Below, piece after piece: positions 41,339 through 51,549 of a DNA stretch of 64,000 nucleotides. This stretch comes from Frigoriflavimonas asaccharolytica (GTDB taxonomy: Bacteria > Bacteroidota > Bacteroidia > Flavobacteriales > Weeksellaceae): assembly GCF_013294015.1 (NCBI RefSeq), contig NZ_JABSNO010000004.1:109468-173467 (forward strand). The letters are read 5' to 3'. Every line of letters starts with the position of its first letter. The stretch's first letter is position 1. The position numbers were made by a program, and so were the translations under genes. Under the pieces are notes generated by a model that was not told the DNA's origin, made no database searches, and saw only the letters and a program-made list of their open reading frames with translations.

Positions 41339-43441
41339 TTACCAGATTTTCACTCTATCTTCTGGTTTTTTGTACAATTTATCACCTGGTTTTACACCAA
41401 AAGCTTCATAAAAAGCATCGGCATTTACCAATGGACCAAAACTTCTGAAATATCCTGGAGAATGCGGATCTGTTTTCACTTGGTTTAGTTTGTTTTGCTC
41501 AGTTGCCAAAGTTCTCCAAACCGTACCCCAACTCAAAAAGAATCTTTGATTTTGTGTATAACCACTTATTTCACCTGGATTTCCGTGATCTTTCAAATAC
41601 ATTTGCAAAGCATCATAAGCGATATTTACACCACCCAAATCTGCAATATTTTCACCATTCGTGAAAGTTCCATTGATGAAAGTTCCTTTCACAGGTTCGT
41701 AAGTATCGTATTGAGAAGCTAAAGCTGTAGTTACTTTTGTGAAATTTGTATTATCTTCTGGTGTCCACCAATCTTTTAGGTTTCCATCTCCGTCAAATTG
41801 TGCACCAGAATCATCAAAACCATGGGTAATTTCATGACCGATAACCGCGCCAATTCCGCCAAAATTTACAGCAGCATCTGCTTCAAAATTAAAAAATGGT
41901 GGCTGCAAAATAGCTGCAGGAAATACAATTTCGTTGTTTACGGGATTGTAGTATGCATTCACAGTTTGTGGCGTCATTCCCCATTCTGCTTTATCTACTG
42001 GCTTCCCTATTTTATCTAATTGCCTTTGATATTGCCATTCTCCCACATTTTGAAGATTTTTATAAAGCGTACCACCTTCGTTTGTACCTGCAATATTTAA
42101 TTTAGAATAATCTTTCCAAGTATCTGGATATGCTACTTTTACGGTGAATTTATTCAACTTATCCAAAGCTTTTACTTTGGTTGTAGAAGACATCCATTGA
42201 AGATTGTTGATGTGGCTTGCGAAACTTTTCTTTAAATATCCTATTAATTCTACCATTTCGGTTTTTGCTGCTGCAGGAAAATATTTATCTACATACAATT
42301 TCCCAAATGCTTCTCCCAAAACGCCACCAATCATTTGGTAACCTCTCTTGTTCATAGCTCTTTGCTCTTTTTGACCGTTCAAATATTTGCTATAGAAATC
42401 AAATTCAATATCATCTAATTTCTGAGAAAGCACGCTTGCTCCTCCAGAAATCTTCTTATATTTCATGAAATCTTTTAGCAATGGTAAATTTTTAGCATTT
42501 AAAAATTTATCAAGATTTTGATAATATTTTAATTCGCCAATGATGGCAATATCTGTATTTACTCCCGCATCTTTCAAATATTTTGGTAGGTCAATATTCT
42601 TCACCAATTTTGTAAGCTCTGCGTTGCTTTTCGGGTTATATTGCAAAGTATTATCTCTAGCTTCTTCATTTGTCAATAAAGATTGCGCTGTCAATTTTTC
42701 AAAATCTACAATACTTTTTGCCGTTGCAGAAGAATTTTTGTAACCCAATTGATCCAACATTGTTGCAACATATTTGGTATATTCTCCAATTACTTCTGTA
42801 TTTTTTTCGTTGGTTTTTTGGTAATAATCTCTTCCTAAGCCTAAAGAAATATCTCCAAGATAAACAGCATTCATCGTAGAATTCTTCAAATCTGCATAAA
42901 CTCCCCAACTATAAAAAGGATTGTCTCCTTCTTTTGTAGCTTCTACCAAATAATTTTGAAAATCCGTCATGTTTTTAATGGCGTCTATTTTCGCAAGATC
43001 TGCTTTTAATGGTGCAATCCCATCAGCATTTCTTTTATTCATATCCATATAAGTGGCATACAAATCTTGAATTTTCTTGCCTTCACTTCCGGCTGCAAAT
43101 TTATCACTCAAAAGTGAGTTCAAAATTGTCATAGAATTATTATCCGTATCTTCTCTCAATTTATTGAAAGATCCCCAACTGCTTTTATCAGAAGGAATTA
43201 CGGCAGTTTTCATCCAATTCCCATTCACAAAATCGTAAAAATTATCTTGTGGGCGAACAGAAGTATCAAAATCTTTGAGCATTAAACCTTTTTCTTGCGT
43301 TGCCATTTTTTCTTGCATTGGTGGCGACATTTCCATAGAAGATTCTTTGGTTGGCTCTGGTGTTACAGCCATTTTAGTTTTGCAAGATTCTACAGCAAGC
43401 AAGCCTGCTACAGCAATAATTGCCAATATTGATTTTTTCAT
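41339..43441 (-). CDS. M13 family zinc metallopeptidase lipoprotein
   Basis: 700 residues, neprilysin-like endopeptidase exported as a lipoprotein: the signal ends in LAVESC with Cys20, followed by a Lys/Thr/Pro/Met-rich linker. The zinc site is HEITH (His536/His540) with Glu597 in ENIADLGG. The N-terminal helical lobe (PQDNFYDFVNGNW) and the C-terminal substrate-binding residues (QRFFLSWGTVWR) are intact. Probably degrades peptides in the periplasm or at the cell surface. A strong terminator follows. Confidence 0.94.
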   Translation of the reverse strand: MKKSILAIIAVAGLLAVESCKTKMAVTPEPTKESSMEMSPPMQEKMATQEKGLMLKDFDTSVRPQDNFYDFVNGNWMKTAVIPSDKSSWGSFNKLREDTDNNSMTILNSLLSDKFAAGSEGKKIQDLYATYMDMNKRNADGIAPLKADLAKIDAIKNMTDFQNYLVEATKEGDNPFYSWGVYADLKNSTMNAVYLGDISLGLGRDYYQKTNEKNTEVIGEYTKYVATMLDQLGYKNSSATAKSIVDFEKLTAQSLLTNEEARDNTLQYNPKSNAELTKLVKNIDLPKYLKDAGVNTDIAIIGELKYYQNLDKFLNAKNLPLLKDFMKYKKISGGASVLSQKLDDIEFDFYSKYLNGQKEQRAMNKRGYQMIGGVLGEAFGKLYVDKYFPAAAKTEMVELIGYLKKSFASHINNLQWMSSTTKVKALDKLNKFTVKVAYPDTWKDYSKLNIAGTNEGGTLYKNLQNVGEWQYQRQLDKIGKPVDKAEWGMTPQTVNAYYNPVNNEIVFPAAILQPPFFNFEADAAVNFGGIGAVIGHEITHGFDDSGAQFDGDGNLKDWWTPEDNTNFTKVTTALASQYDTYEPVKGTFINGTFTNGENIADLGGVNIAYDALQMYLKDHGNPGEISGYTQNQRFFLSWGTVWRTLATEQNKLNQVKTDPHSPGYFRSFGPLVNADAFYEAFGVKPGDKLYKKPEDRVKIW

Positions 43442-43500
43442 AAAATATCGATTATTAATAAATTAAAATTATAAAATATAAGTAGTAAAAATACGGAAAT

Positions 43501-43517
43501 AGTTACCGATTGTAACT
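43501..43517. repeat. Small palindrome upstream of the M13 gene
   Basis: AGTTACCGATTGTAACT: six-base arms, 60 bases upstream of the M13 ATG. Possible operator; the T run on one side does not follow a gene. Confidence 0.4.
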
Positions 43518-43573
43518 TTTTTTTAAGAAAATTTACCGCTTTTAATATTTTATAAAGTAGATTATTTTGTAAA

Positions 43574-43606
43574 GAATGCTTCTATTTACAAATTGTAAAA
43601 CATTCT
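43574..43606 (-). terminator. Hairpin at the end of cinA
   Basis: AGAATG / CATTCT outer arms around the exact palindrome TTTACAAATTGTAAA, overlapping the cinA stop. No U tract, so termination is uncertain. Confidence 0.4.
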
Positions 43607-44855
43607 AAGCAGTTTTAACTAAAATTGCAATCAAATCTTGCAAAACTTTTTGTGACACAAAACTCATAAAATCTTTTCGTTCTAAATGTGGCAAAAATAA
43701 TCTGAAGGTTTGCTCAAAATCTTTTACTCTAATGGAATAAAAAACAGTTCCAATTTCACTATTAAATTCATCAGAATTTGGACCGGCAACTCCAGTGGTA
43801 GAAAGTGCGATATCAGTTTGAAATAAATTCATCAAACCGAAACTCATTTCTTGTGCTACTTCTTCAGAAACAACGGTTTTAGATTTTATCGTTTCTGCCA
43901 AAACGCCCAGAATCTTAATTTTTTGTTGATAATCGTAAGGAATAATACTTGCCACGAAATATTGCGAAGCACCAGAAACAGAAGATATTAATTGAGATAA
44001 TGCGCCTCCTGTACAAGATTCTGCCACAGAAAGGCTGAGATTTTTTTCTATTAATAAATCATGCAATATATCTTCTATGCCTTCATAATTGGTAGCAATT
44101 ACTTTTCCTTTGATGATGGGTAAAACTTTATCAACTTCAATTTGTAGTTCATTTTTAATTTTAGCTAAATCAAAACCTACGTTTGTTAATTTCAATTTTA
44201 CTCTGTTTGCTATCGGCAAGTAAGAAAGCGTAATTGGTTTTGGCAATTGATCTTCCCAAGATGAAATATCTTTAGCCAACAAACTTTCCGGATATTCTAC
44301 TACAGAAATAATGCGTGTCTCTATAAATGGTAAATCAAATTTCTCCTGCAGAAAAGGAATTATTTGATTTTTCATGAAGGGCTTTACTTCAAATGGAACG
44401 CCAGGTAGACAAATCGCTATTTTACCATTCTCCTCCACCATTTGGCAAGGCGCGGTGCCATTAAAATTTTGAAGAATGGTCGCTTTAGATAAAACTACAG
44501 CTTGGTCTTTATTTAAATCTACTAATGATTCCCGGTTTCTTTTGGTTAAAAGTTGCTTCAAATGCTCAAAAGTTACCTCATCTAAAACCAGTTCATCATT
44601 AAAAAATTCCTTAAAAGCGATTTTTGTTTTATCATCTCTTGTTGGTCCAAGTCCGCCAGTTGTAATTACTAGATCTGCAACTTCAAAAGCAGATTTCATG
44701 GTCTTTTTTATAGTTTCGATCTCGTCAGAAATTGTAAAAATCTGCACGGTTTTAATTCCAATATTCTTTAGTTTTTCTGCGATGTAGGTAGAATTGGTAT
44801 CTACTGTATTTCCGGAAAGGATTTCGTCTCCGATGGTGATTAGCGCTGCTTGCAT
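43605..44855 (-). CDS. cinA: CinA family nicotinamide-nucleotide amidohydrolase
   Basis: 416 residues. The N-terminal MoCF-like domain (IGDEILSGNTVDTNS, TTGGLGPTRDD) resembles molybdopterin-binding proteins and has ADP-ribose/NMN-related pyrophosphatase activity in some homologues. The C-terminal CinA domain (SVAESCTGGALSQLISS, STTGVAGPN) is the NMN deamidase of NAD recycling. Single gene; its start (44855) is divergent from the small gene at 45003. Confidence 0.93.
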   Translation of the reverse strand: MQAALITIGDEILSGNTVDTNSTYIAEKLKNIGIKTVQIFTISDEIETIKKTMKSAFEVADLVITTGGLGPTRDDKTKIAFKEFFNDELVLDEVTFEHLKQLLTKRNRESLVDLNKDQAVVLSKATILQNFNGTAPCQMVEENGKIAICLPGVPFEVKPFMKNQIIPFLQEKFDLPFIETRIISVVEYPESLLAKDISSWEDQLPKPITLSYLPIANRVKLKLTNVGFDLAKIKNELQIEVDKVLPIIKGKVIATNYEGIEDILHDLLIEKNLSLSVAESCTGGALSQLISSVSGASQYFVASIIPYDYQQKIKILGVLAETIKSKTVVSEEVAQEMSFGLMNLFQTDIALSTTGVAGPNSDEFNSEIGTVFYSIRVKDFEQTFRLFLPHLERKDFMSFVSQKVLQDLIAILVKTA

Positions 44856-45002
44856 TTAAGTAAAATATTTTGGCAAAGGTATTTAGAATATTATCATTAA
44901 AAAATCTGCTTTAGAAAAAGTTATCAATTAAGTATGAATAAATTTTTCTGTTTAAAATTATCGTATATTTACTTTCATTCGAATTTAAAAAATAATATTA
45001 TT

Positions 45003-45224
45003 ATGAAGTTTGAAATTAATCAAGAGGTAATGGAATTAAAGTCTGGTAAAAGATGTATTATTCTCGCAACCAAAGATCAAAAAGGAAAGAAAAATAGAGA
45101 AGCTTTGGACAATAGCGAAGTTTTTCCGGACGATCATAAAGATTATATGATTGCTATCAAGGTTTCTGAAAAAGAACTCGGCCAAGAAATGCATGTGGAT
45201 GAGCACCAATTGTTTGCATTGTAA
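45003..45224 (+). CDS. Small hypothetical protein, 73 residues
   Basis: The ATG at 45003 gives MKFEINQEVMELKSGKRCI, a compact beta-rich domain, then KDYMIAIKVSEKELGQEMH; the longer frame from 44934 lies in the promoter region of the gene and is not supported. No family recognised; composition suggests a small OB- or SH3-like fold. Followed by a strong terminator. Single gene. Confidence 0.68.
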   Translation: MKFEINQEVMELKSGKRCIILATKDQKGKKNREALDNSEVFPDDHKDYMIAIKVSEKELGQEMHVDEHQLFAL

Positions 45225-45245
45225 AGAGATTTGAAATCATTATAA

Positions 45246-45285
45246 AACAGAGCTCGTAATATTATATTGTGAGCTCTGTTATTTT
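45246..45285 (+). terminator. Terminator of the 73-residue gene
   Basis: Stem AACAGAGCTC / GAGCTCTGTT, fully paired over ten bases, then ATTTTAAA. It lies just before the convergent lipocalin gene and may serve both. Confidence 0.85.
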
Positions 45286-45298
45286 AAAAAGGATATAT

Positions 45299-45838
45299 TT
45301 ACTTCTGCTCCACCCAAATTAAATTCTCAATCTCAAAACCCAAAGATTTCGCTTTCGATAGGAATCTTTGTTTATAACTTTCGGGTAAAGTTTTTTCTCG
45401 AGATAAAATCCACATATAATCTTTGTTGTTTCCTACTACCAAAGCATATTTATAATCTTCATCGATATCAATTACGTTGTACGATGCCCAAATTGGTTTA
45501 AAGAAAGAAACTTTTAATTCTGCAATATTTGGATTTTTTACAAATTTTGCTTCACCAATAGATTCTTTCCATTCATTCTTTACATAATCGTAACCTCGGT
45601 TTTCAACTTTTATATTTCCATTTTCTTTTTTAGAATAAGTTGCAGTGACTTGATTCAGATTCTTTTCAAAACGGAAATCGAAGCGGGCAATTTCATACCA
45701 TTTGCCTAGATATTTGTTCGAGTCAAAATTTGAAACAGCTGTTGCACCTTTTGGAAGACCTGTAGCGCAGGAATTTAAAATTAATAAGAAGGAAACGCTT
45801 AATCCTAATGCTAAAGATATTTTATTTAAATTTTTCAT
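45299..45838 (-). CDS. Bacterial lipocalin (Blc-like) lipoprotein
   Basis: 179 residues from ATG 45838; an in-frame TTG at 45883 is not credible. Lipobox LILNSC gives Cys24. The lipocalin GxW motif appears as LGKWYEIARF near residue 42, then NLNQVTATYS and a closing VVGNNKDYMWILSR. It binds hydrophobic ligands or membrane-repair lysophospholipids at the outer membrane, by analogy to Blc. Ten bases after pdeM, so perhaps part of that transcript. Confidence 0.9.
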   Translation of the reverse strand: MKNLNKISLALGLSVSFLLILNSCATGLPKGATAVSNFDSNKYLGKWYEIARFDFRFEKNLNQVTATYSKKENGNIKVENRGYDYVKNEWKESIGEAKFVKNPNIAELKVSFFKPIWASYNVIDIDEDYKYALVVGNNKDYMWILSREKTLPESYKQRFLSKAKSLGFEIENLIWVEQK

Positions 45839-45848
45839 ATCATCTCTT

Positions 45849-46490
45849 TTAAATTTCAAAAATATGTTGCTTTGTGAAAGCAATTGATTTATAATTTTTT
45901 TGTAAAGTTTTGGTATCTAAACCTGTAAATTCACTAAATGCAGGTAATATTAACTGATTTTTAGAATAAGCAAAACATGGCAATTTCAATTTTTCTTTAT
46001 GCGTTCCAAAAACCACACCTGGATGAATATGTCCTGAAATAGAATAATAATTTTGATCTACATTTGGCTCGTGGATAAATACAAATGAACCCATCACTAA
46101 TTCTTTTTCTACCAAATCTATACAGTGTTCTTCGTAAAAAGCTTTCTTAATTCTATCGTGATTTCCTTTAATTAATGTTAATTTTAAATCACAAAATTTC
46201 TTTCGCCACTCACAAAATATATCTAAATCGCCGTTTTTTCCGGCATGAAACAAATCGCCAACTATCAATAGGTGCTGAACATCAAAATGTGCTATTAATT
46301 TTTCTAAATTTTTTAAATCTTTTTCTAAAATTCCACCCGGAATTGCAATTCCATTTTTTCTAAAATGTGCAGATTTTCCAACATGTAAATCACTAAAAAT
46401 TAAAGTTTGTTCTTTCTCCCAATAAATGGCGCGCAAATTTGTGAATATTAGCTTTTCACCGTGAATTTCTTTTTCTAAAACCTGAATCAT
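45849..46490 (-). CDS. pdeM: Ligase-associated DNA damage response endonuclease PdeM
   Basis: 213-residue calcineurin-like phosphoesterase. Metal motifs in order: DLHVGKSAHFRK, GDLFHAGKNGD, KGNHDR and GHIHPGV. Part of the conserved bacterial cassette with an Lhr-like helicase, ATP-dependent ligase and MBL-type exonuclease. Overlaps the helicase gene by four bases. Likely cleaves DNA ends or loops during repair; the exact substrate is unknown. Confidence 0.93.
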   Translation of the reverse strand: MIQVLEKEIHGEKLIFTNLRAIYWEKEQTLIFSDLHVGKSAHFRKNGIAIPGGILEKDLKNLEKLIAHFDVQHLLIVGDLFHAGKNGDLDIFCEWRKKFCDLKLTLIKGNHDRIKKAFYEEHCIDLVEKELVMGSFVFIHEPNVDQNYYSISGHIHPGVVFGTHKEKLKLPCFAYSKNQLILPAFSEFTGLDTKTLQKNYKSIAFTKQHIFEI

Positions 46491-48949
46491 TTATTATTTT
46501 TCTTAAACTTCTTCTTCATACTCGCTTCTTGTAATCTTCTTATTCTATCTCCCAAGTCTTCATTACTCATAGATTGTCGTAAACTATCTACTTTGATGGG
46601 AAAACTTAAAGGCGTGAATGCGTTTGCAAATTTGAGGATTAATTTTGACTTTTCTATCCTGGAAAATGCTTCCCACAATCTCGCCTCATCTATCTGCTGA
46701 TTAAACACCTCAGAATAAGCTTGTTTAAATAATAAATTTTCCGAATCATATTCTTCTAAAACATTAAATATTAAAGCTGCAGACGATTGCAAACTGCGAT
46801 TGCTTTTCTGTTTGCCTGGATAACTTTGGATCACCATACCAGAAATTACAGCAATATCCCGAAATTTTCGGCGCGCCATTTCTGTAGCATTTATGGAACT
46901 TTCTATATCTCGCAATAAATTATCTTTACTTAATATATCTGCTAAAATACCATCATCAATAGGAATTTGCGTAGCGCTGAATAATTCAAAACCATAATCA
47001 TTCATCGCCATAGAAAAAGATAACTGCTCGTATTTACTTAACCGGAAAGCCATCAATGCAGCCATCACTTCATGCACCAATCTGCCTTCAAATGGATAGA
47101 AAAATAAATGGTAACCCTCTCGCGTGTGAATTAGTTCCACCAAAAATTCATCTTCTTTCGGAATAACAGATCGCTCTTCTTGATTAGCTAATAAAGGATG
47201 AAGAAATGTCAATTCCTTTTCTGAAGTTTTAGCTTGAAGTGCATCAGAAAGTTTCATTCTCAAAAATCTGCCAAGATGGGAACTCATTGGTAATCTGCCA
47301 CCTACATAACTTGGAACTCGTGCTTTTCCTTTTCCGCCACGCACAAAGACTGTCATTTCTTTTATGTGAACTACGTCTAAAACGCGACCAGCCAAAATAA
47401 ATTTATCGTCTTTATTCAATTTTGTAATGAAATATTCTTCCACCATTCCGATATAACCTCCACTTATAAATTTCACTTTTAGCATGGCATCGCTCACAAT
47501 TACACCAATATTCATCCTATGGTGCATCGCAATTCTGCGGTTAGTCACTTTATAAATTCCGTCTTCAATAATAACTTTATGAAACTCTTCATAATTTTTG
47601 AAAGCGCCACCACCAATCGTTATAAATTGCAAAATTGAAGTCCATTCTGCTTCTGTAATTAAACTAAAAGCAAAGGTTTTTTTTATTTGAGGAAAAGTTT
47701 CAATCGGATCAAAACCTTCGCCAATTGCTAATGTAACCAGATATTGAACCAAAACATCAAACGTCATCACCATCGGAACTCTCGGTTCTATCACATTTTG
47801 TTTTACGGCTTCTTTTAAAGCGGCAACTTCTATTAATTCTAAAGAATGCGTGGGAACAAAATAGATTTTCGAGGTTTCAAAAGGTGAATGTCCACTTCTT
47901 CCTGCCCGTTGTAAAAACCTAGCAACACCTTTGCTAGAGCCAATTTGAATAACTGTATCCACAGGTTTGAAATCTACACCCAAATCTAAAGACGAAGTAG
48001 AAACAACAGCTTTTAAATAACCAGAACTTAAATTTTCTTCGATCCAAATTCGTAAATCTTTATCAATAGAACTATGGTGAATGGCAATTTGTCCGGCGAA
48101 ATCTGGATGATGGCTCAACAATAATTGATACCACATTTCTGCCTGACTTCTGGTATTGGTAAATACAATGGTCGTTTTACTTTCGAGAATTATCGGTGTT
48201 ACTTTATCTACCAATTTTCCACCCAAATGTCCTGCCCAAGGTAAAATTTCTACCTCATCTGGAAAAACAGATTGTATTTCTATTTTCTTTTTTTCTTTGG
48301 CGACAACTTTTGTTTTCTTTAAATCATATGGAATTAAAACTTCCAAGGCTTCATCTAAATTACCGATGGTCGCCGTAATTCCCCAGATTTTTAATTTCTT
48401 TTGATAACTTAATAATCTGCTTAAACTTAACTCTACTAAAACCCCACGTTTACTTCCTAAAAGTTCGTGCCATTCATCTATGGCAACACATTTTAAATTT
48501 TTGAAAAATCGTTGGTGATTTTTTTGCCCTAAAAGTAAATGCACTGTTTCTGGCGTTACCAAAAGTATGTCTGGCATTTTTCTCAATTGTTTTGCCTTTT
48601 CGGAAACGGGTGTATCGCCATTTCGTACACCAACCGTCCAATCAAGACCAATTTCTGCGATGGCTTCTGCCATAGCTTTGGCAATATCTTTAGCTAAAGC
48701 ACGAAGCGGCGTAATCCACAATAATTTTAAGCCGTCTTTGTATTGTGTGGGATTATTTAAAAAATCTGCAATTACTGCAATAAAAACTGAATACGTTTTT
48801 CCAAAACCTGTTGGTGCAATCACCATTCCGCTGTAACCACGGCTGTACTTTTCCCAAGTTTTCAATTGAAATTCAAATGGCGAGAACGTTTTTTCCGCCA
48901 ACCAATTGTGGATGATTTTGTAACCCTCGGAATTTTGAAAATCTGCCAT
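46487..48949 (-). CDS. Ligase-associated DNA damage response DEXH helicase (Lhr-like)
   Basis: 820 residues, superfamily 2 helicase. Motif I APTGFGKT, motif II as DEWHELLG, and motif VI QRAGRSGHSP, with the Lhr-type helical C-terminal extension. Functions with the ligase, exonuclease and PdeM in DNA repair, apparently of crosslinks or alkylated DNA. It directly abuts the ligase gene and overlaps pdeM, so translation of the set is coupled. Confidence 0.93.
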   Translation of the reverse strand: MADFQNSEGYKIIHNWLAEKTFSPFEFQLKTWEKYSRGYSGMVIAPTGFGKTYSVFIAVIADFLNNPTQYKDGLKLLWITPLRALAKDIAKAMAEAIAEIGLDWTVGVRNGDTPVSEKAKQLRKMPDILLVTPETVHLLLGQKNHQRFFKNLKCVAIDEWHELLGSKRGVLVELSLSRLLSYQKKLKIWGITATIGNLDEALEVLIPYDLKKTKVVAKEKKKIEIQSVFPDEVEILPWAGHLGGKLVDKVTPIILESKTTIVFTNTRSQAEMWYQLLLSHHPDFAGQIAIHHSSIDKDLRIWIEENLSSGYLKAVVSTSSLDLGVDFKPVDTVIQIGSSKGVARFLQRAGRSGHSPFETSKIYFVPTHSLELIEVAALKEAVKQNVIEPRVPMVMTFDVLVQYLVTLAIGEGFDPIETFPQIKKTFAFSLITEAEWTSILQFITIGGGAFKNYEEFHKVIIEDGIYKVTNRRIAMHHRMNIGVIVSDAMLKVKFISGGYIGMVEEYFITKLNKDDKFILAGRVLDVVHIKEMTVFVRGGKGKARVPSYVGGRLPMSSHLGRFLRMKLSDALQAKTSEKELTFLHPLLANQEERSVIPKEDEFLVELIHTREGYHLFFYPFEGRLVHEVMAALMAFRLSKYEQLSFSMAMNDYGFELFSATQIPIDDGILADILSKDNLLRDIESSINATEMARRKFRDIAVISGMVIQSYPGKQKSNRSLQSSAALIFNVLEEYDSENLLFKQAYSEVFNQQIDEARLWEAFSRIEKSKLILKFANAFTPLSFPIKVDSLRQSMSNEDLGDRIRRLQEASMKKKFKKNNK

Positions 48950-50530
48950 TTAAGTAATTAATTTTTTTACTTCTTCAATATCGTCTATTTCGTCCACTTT
49001 TTTATCTCGTCGCCATCTTTTTATTCTTGGAAAACGCAAGGCTACTCCACTTTTGTGACGTTTGCTAAATCCTATTCCTTCAAAGGCAATTTCGAAAACC
49101 AATTCGGCTTTTACAGTTCGTACCGGTCCAAATTTTTCTAAAGAATTTTTGGTTACAAATCGGCTAACTTCCATTATTTCCTTATCCGTTAATCCAGAAT
49201 AAGCCTTTGCAATGGTTACCAATTTATCTTCTTGTTTCACGGCAAAAGTGTAATCTGTGTAAAATCCGCTTCTTCTACCACTACCTTTTTGGGCATAAAT
49301 TAAAACTGCGTCAATCGTTAATGGATCCACTTTCCATTTCCACCAATCGCCTTTTTTTCTGCCAGAATGGTATTTAGAAGTTTTTTGTTTTAGCATTAAA
49401 CCTTCGGAATTATTATCTCTTGATGATTCTCTAGCTTCGGCTAATTCTTCCCAATTTTTTGCGATAACTATTGGCGGAATTTTAATATTATCAACCGGAT
49501 TTTTCTCTATTAAATTTTCCAAATGAAGTCTTCTTTCTTCTAAATCTGCTTCCCGCAAATCCTTCCCATCCAATTCTAAAATATCATACACAAAAGTTTG
49601 AATAGGAATTTCCTGCATCATTTTTTTTGTAATGGTTTTCCTGTTTAAACGCTGCTGCAAAACACTAAAATTTAAAACTTGATCATCCAAAACTGCTAAA
49701 ATTTCGCCGTCTAAAACAAAATCTCCTGGCATTTTTCCGAAAGCTTCAACTAATTCTGGAAATTGCGCATTCACTAATTCTTCTCCGCGAGACCAAATAA
49801 AAACCTCATCATTTCTTTTAATAAATTGTCCGCGAATTCCGTCCCATTTGTATTCCGCTTGCCAATCTTGAACATCGCCTAATTCTTCTGGCGTTTTTTC
49901 TAAAGGATAAGCGAGGCAAAACGGATAGGGTTTAGAATTGTCTGCATTGATGTTTTCACCCGAAATTAATTCCGAAAAATTTGTTTCAGAAACTTCCCAT
50001 TTTCCCATTATACTGTGCATCAATGCACTAGATTCTTGTCCAGAATATTTTGCAATAGCATTTATAAGTATTTTTTTAGAAACTCCAATACGAAAACTTC
50101 CGCCAATTAATTTATTAAAAATAAAGCGTTCTGTGTTTTCTAATCCGTTCCAACTTTCTAAAACGTATCCTTTTTTTTCTCCTTCAGAAGCATTTTTTAA
50201 TGCCAATAATTCATCCAACCACTGATTGAGAGATTTTTCAATTTTATGTTCTGGTACAGGTAAAATTAAAGATAAAGTTTCGCCTAAATCTCCAACTGCA
50301 GAATAACTTTCTAAGAAAAGCCATTCTGGTAAACCTGTGATTTCATATGCCCAATCTTTTAATAAATTAGAATTTACGGGTCTTTTCGGACGTTTTCCGG
50401 TGAATAAAGCAAGAAACCACAATTTATCTTTATCGTCTGCAATCTCTAAATAATGTACGATTGCATCTATTTTTGCAGTCGTTTTGTTGCTACTTTCTAC
50501 AGCGGAAATGAGCTCGGCAAAGTGTTTCAT
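48950..50530 (-). CDS. ATP-dependent DNA ligase (ligase-associated repair cassette)
   Basis: 526 residues. The N-terminal DNA-binding region (residues about 1-210) is followed by the adenylation domain with catalytic Lys228 in EYKWDGIRG, then DGEILAVLD and the GLMLKQ motif, and an OB-fold domain ending in RFPRIKRWRRDK. It seals nicks using ATP, acting with the helicase and nucleases of the cassette. Overlaps the exonuclease gene by four bases and abuts the helicase gene. Confidence 0.94.
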   Translation of the reverse strand: MKHFAELISAVESSNKTTAKIDAIVHYLEIADDKDKLWFLALFTGKRPKRPVNSNLLKDWAYEITGLPEWLFLESYSAVGDLGETLSLILPVPEHKIEKSLNQWLDELLALKNASEGEKKGYVLESWNGLENTERFIFNKLIGGSFRIGVSKKILINAIAKYSGQESSALMHSIMGKWEVSETNFSELISGENINADNSKPYPFCLAYPLEKTPEELGDVQDWQAEYKWDGIRGQFIKRNDEVFIWSRGEELVNAQFPELVEAFGKMPGDFVLDGEILAVLDDQVLNFSVLQQRLNRKTITKKMMQEIPIQTFVYDILELDGKDLREADLEERRLHLENLIEKNPVDNIKIPPIVIAKNWEELAEARESSRDNNSEGLMLKQKTSKYHSGRKKGDWWKWKVDPLTIDAVLIYAQKGSGRRSGFYTDYTFAVKQEDKLVTIAKAYSGLTDKEIMEVSRFVTKNSLEKFGPVRTVKAELVFEIAFEGIGFSKRHKSGVALRFPRIKRWRRDKKVDEIDDIEEVKKLIT

Positions 50531-51546
50531 AGCTCTTCAGTTTTTTCAGTTTCTTTAGAAGCTTCTTCTTCATCACCAAATTTGGTATTCACCTCGAAAG
50601 CATTGATGCCAATTTCATTCAAATATTTTGTAAAAACCGCAATTTGTCCGTGCGTTACATGTACTTTTTCTGCGCCCGTTGCTTTTATGGTATCCAAAAG
50701 TCCGTTCCAATCTGCATGATCAGAAATGGCAAAACCTGCATCGGCAGATTTCCAACGGCGAGAACCGCGAATTTGCATCCAGCCAGAACAAAAAGCTGTA
50801 GCGCGATTTGGAATTTTTCGTATCATATTTGAATCTGACAAAGCTGGCGGAACGATTACAATTTCTCCTTTTACTTTTTTCACATCTTCGTGAAAGTCTA
50901 AGACCTCATAATCTGGCAAATCTATTCCCACACTTTCTATAGCTTCGTTTAACCTACCGATTGAAGAATGTACATACACTTTCCCTGCACCTTCTACAGA
51001 TTTTAAAATCCGCTGTGCTTTTCCTAAAGAGTAGCCAATGAAAACCGAAGTTTTGTCTTGACTTTTATTTAAAGCAATCCAGTTTTGCATCTGTTCAGAA
51101 TATTGTTGCGGTGTCAACCAATTATAAATGGGCAAACCGAAAGTAGATTCAGTGATAAATTCATGGCATTTTACCAATTCAAAAGGGGTAGAAATTCCAT
51201 CGTCTTGAACTTTATAATCGCCCGTAAAAACGGTGACATAACCTTTGTATTCCATTCGGATTTGAGAAGAACCCACGATATGACCCGCAGGATGAAAACT
51301 GACTTTTACACCATTAATCATCAGAGGTTCGTTGTATCCCACACTTTGACACTCAATATCTTCACCAATTCTAATCTTTAAAATCGGTTTTGTAAAATGA
51401 TGGCAAAGGTATTTTTTCATGCCCCATTTCGCATGATCTCCGTGACCATGAGTAATTACAGCTAAATCTACTGGTCTCCACGGATCTAAATAAAATTTTC
51501 CCGGGATGCAATAGATGCCTTTAGTTGTGAATTTAATTAAATTCAT
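50527..51546 (-). CDS. Ligase-associated DNA damage response exonuclease (MBL fold)
   Basis: 339-residue metallo-beta-lactamase/beta-CASP type nuclease. HGHGDHAKWG carries the metal-binding His residues; FTGDYKV gives the Asp, and ISDHADWNGL the late Asp/His; the C-terminal THGQIAVF segment completes the site. SNM1/Pso2-like 5'-exonuclease of the same repair cassette. Lies three bases after the FAD oxidoreductase gene's stop and overlaps the ligase gene by four bases. Confidence 0.93.
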   Translation of the reverse strand: MNLIKFTTKGIYCIPGKFYLDPWRPVDLAVITHGHGDHAKWGMKKYLCHHFTKPILKIRIGEDIECQSVGYNEPLMINGVKVSFHPAGHIVGSSQIRMEYKGYVTVFTGDYKVQDDGISTPFELVKCHEFITESTFGLPIYNWLTPQQYSEQMQNWIALNKSQDKTSVFIGYSLGKAQRILKSVEGAGKVYVHSSIGRLNEAIESVGIDLPDYEVLDFHEDVKKVKGEIVIVPPALSDSNMIRKIPNRATAFCSGWMQIRGSRRWKSADAGFAISDHADWNGLLDTIKATGAEKVHVTHGQIAVFTKYLNEIGINAFEVNTKFGDEEEASKETEKTEEL

Positions 51547-51549
51547 AAT

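Noticed and set aside
45839-45883. Extended N-terminus of the lipocalin gene
   Set aside because: It starts with TTG and destroys the position of the lipoprotein signal; ATG 45838 is correct.
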